A DNA stretch of 64,000 bases from Isoetes taiwanensis (taxonomy: Eukaryota; Streptophyta; Lycopodiopsida; Isoetales; Isoetaceae). Shown one piece after another: positions 63,745 through 64,000 of the stretch. Position 1 is the stretch's first letter, and every line of letters starts with the position of its first letter. The stretch spans positions 17,479,018 to 17,543,017 of the forward strand of contig JAJEKV010000020.1 in the NCBI GenBank assembly GCA_021234155.1. The letters are read 5' to 3'. The notes under the pieces were generated by a model. That model was not told where the DNA came from. It was given only the letters and a program-made list of their open reading frames with translations, and made no database searches. A program made the translations under genes and the position numbers.

Positions 63745-64000
63745 ACTAGTTCATGCACATACATATCAAGCCAAATATTAGCAAAGAGTGTGACAATGCA
63801 GATAGCTCTTCTATGCTACCAAAATGTGGCAGCACCATGCCAAACAAAGAAGGATAGGTTGCCCCCCTAGCCTCAACTAGACATGAAGTCACAAAGTCCT
63901 TGATGGTTGCCAACGTGGGAAAATGGTTAGCAACATGGGCTTCCATGAGACATAGGAGCAAGGTAGCATGGTAGGTAGGCCAAATGATGTGCAAATGACC
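63745..64000 (-). repeat. TGCTGCC-family LTR U3 end and unassigned tail
   Basis: At 63814-63834 lies the inverse-orientation hairpin (TGCTACCA…TGGCAGCA). Bases to its left (reverse-complement TAGAAGAGC) match those after 61263, so 63745-63834 is the U3 start of an interrupted LTR. 63835-64000 shows nothing recognisable. Confidence 0.55.

Overview
This window is plant nuclear repeat DNA: a dense nest of LTR retrotransposons with almost no host coding sequence. The evidence is plant-type Ty3/gypsy and Ty1/copia polyproteins, primer-binding sites matching plant tRNA-Gln and initiator tRNA-Met, LTRs up to about 2 kb, and insertions stacked inside one another. The only recognisable host sequence is one exon of a PDR/ABCG-type transporter, which a retrotransposon splits in two. 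A large-genome land plant fits, perhaps a non-flowering lineage; the species cannot be named from the sequence.

Layout. E1 (1-7760, + strand, family A gypsy) enters truncated at the left edge and is inserted in E2 (7761-11531, - strand, family B). A rearranged junction follows: a 121-bp chimeric LTR remnant (11532-11652) and an inverted duplication of integrase sequence (11653-12061). E3 (- strand, family B) runs from about 12062 to 47985 and is opened twice. E4 (13792-24030, complete, TSD CCTTG) sits in its pol. E5 (26706-44467, family A, TSD AGGGT) sits at its gag/protease junction. E5 itself carries a young Ty1/copia element (32801-38451, TSD CTGAG) and, inside its 5' LTR, a solo LTR of another family (42057-44399, TSD ACTAC). 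E3 lies in an LTR fragment (47986-48216), which lies in an intron of the ABCG gene. E6 (48421-58738, + strand, TSD GCAGG) interrupts the ABCG exon. From 58831 to 61242 there is an unassigned low-copy island, then more LTR fragments to the end.

Biology. All gypsy copies share the order gag (three CCHC knuckles) - protease - archaeal-type RNase H - reverse transcriptase - ordinary RNase H with lost catalytic residues - integrase (HHCC, DD35E, GPF/Y). The second RNase H lies upstream of RT, an unusual place, and is the best candidate for something new. The LTRs also carry repeated structural signals: a 21-nt hairpin at the 5' terminus with compensatory changes between families, a U5 stem-loop around an invariant CTTAA, and a second PBS-like copy of the tRNA-Gln complement about 80 nt upstream of the true PBS.

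Caution. Many frame breaks coincide with CTG/CAG sites that differ between near-identical copies (CTG to CG, TGCTG to TCTTTG). This looks more like consensus base-calling error at methylated CHG sites than decay, so several 'broken' genes may be intact in the real genome.
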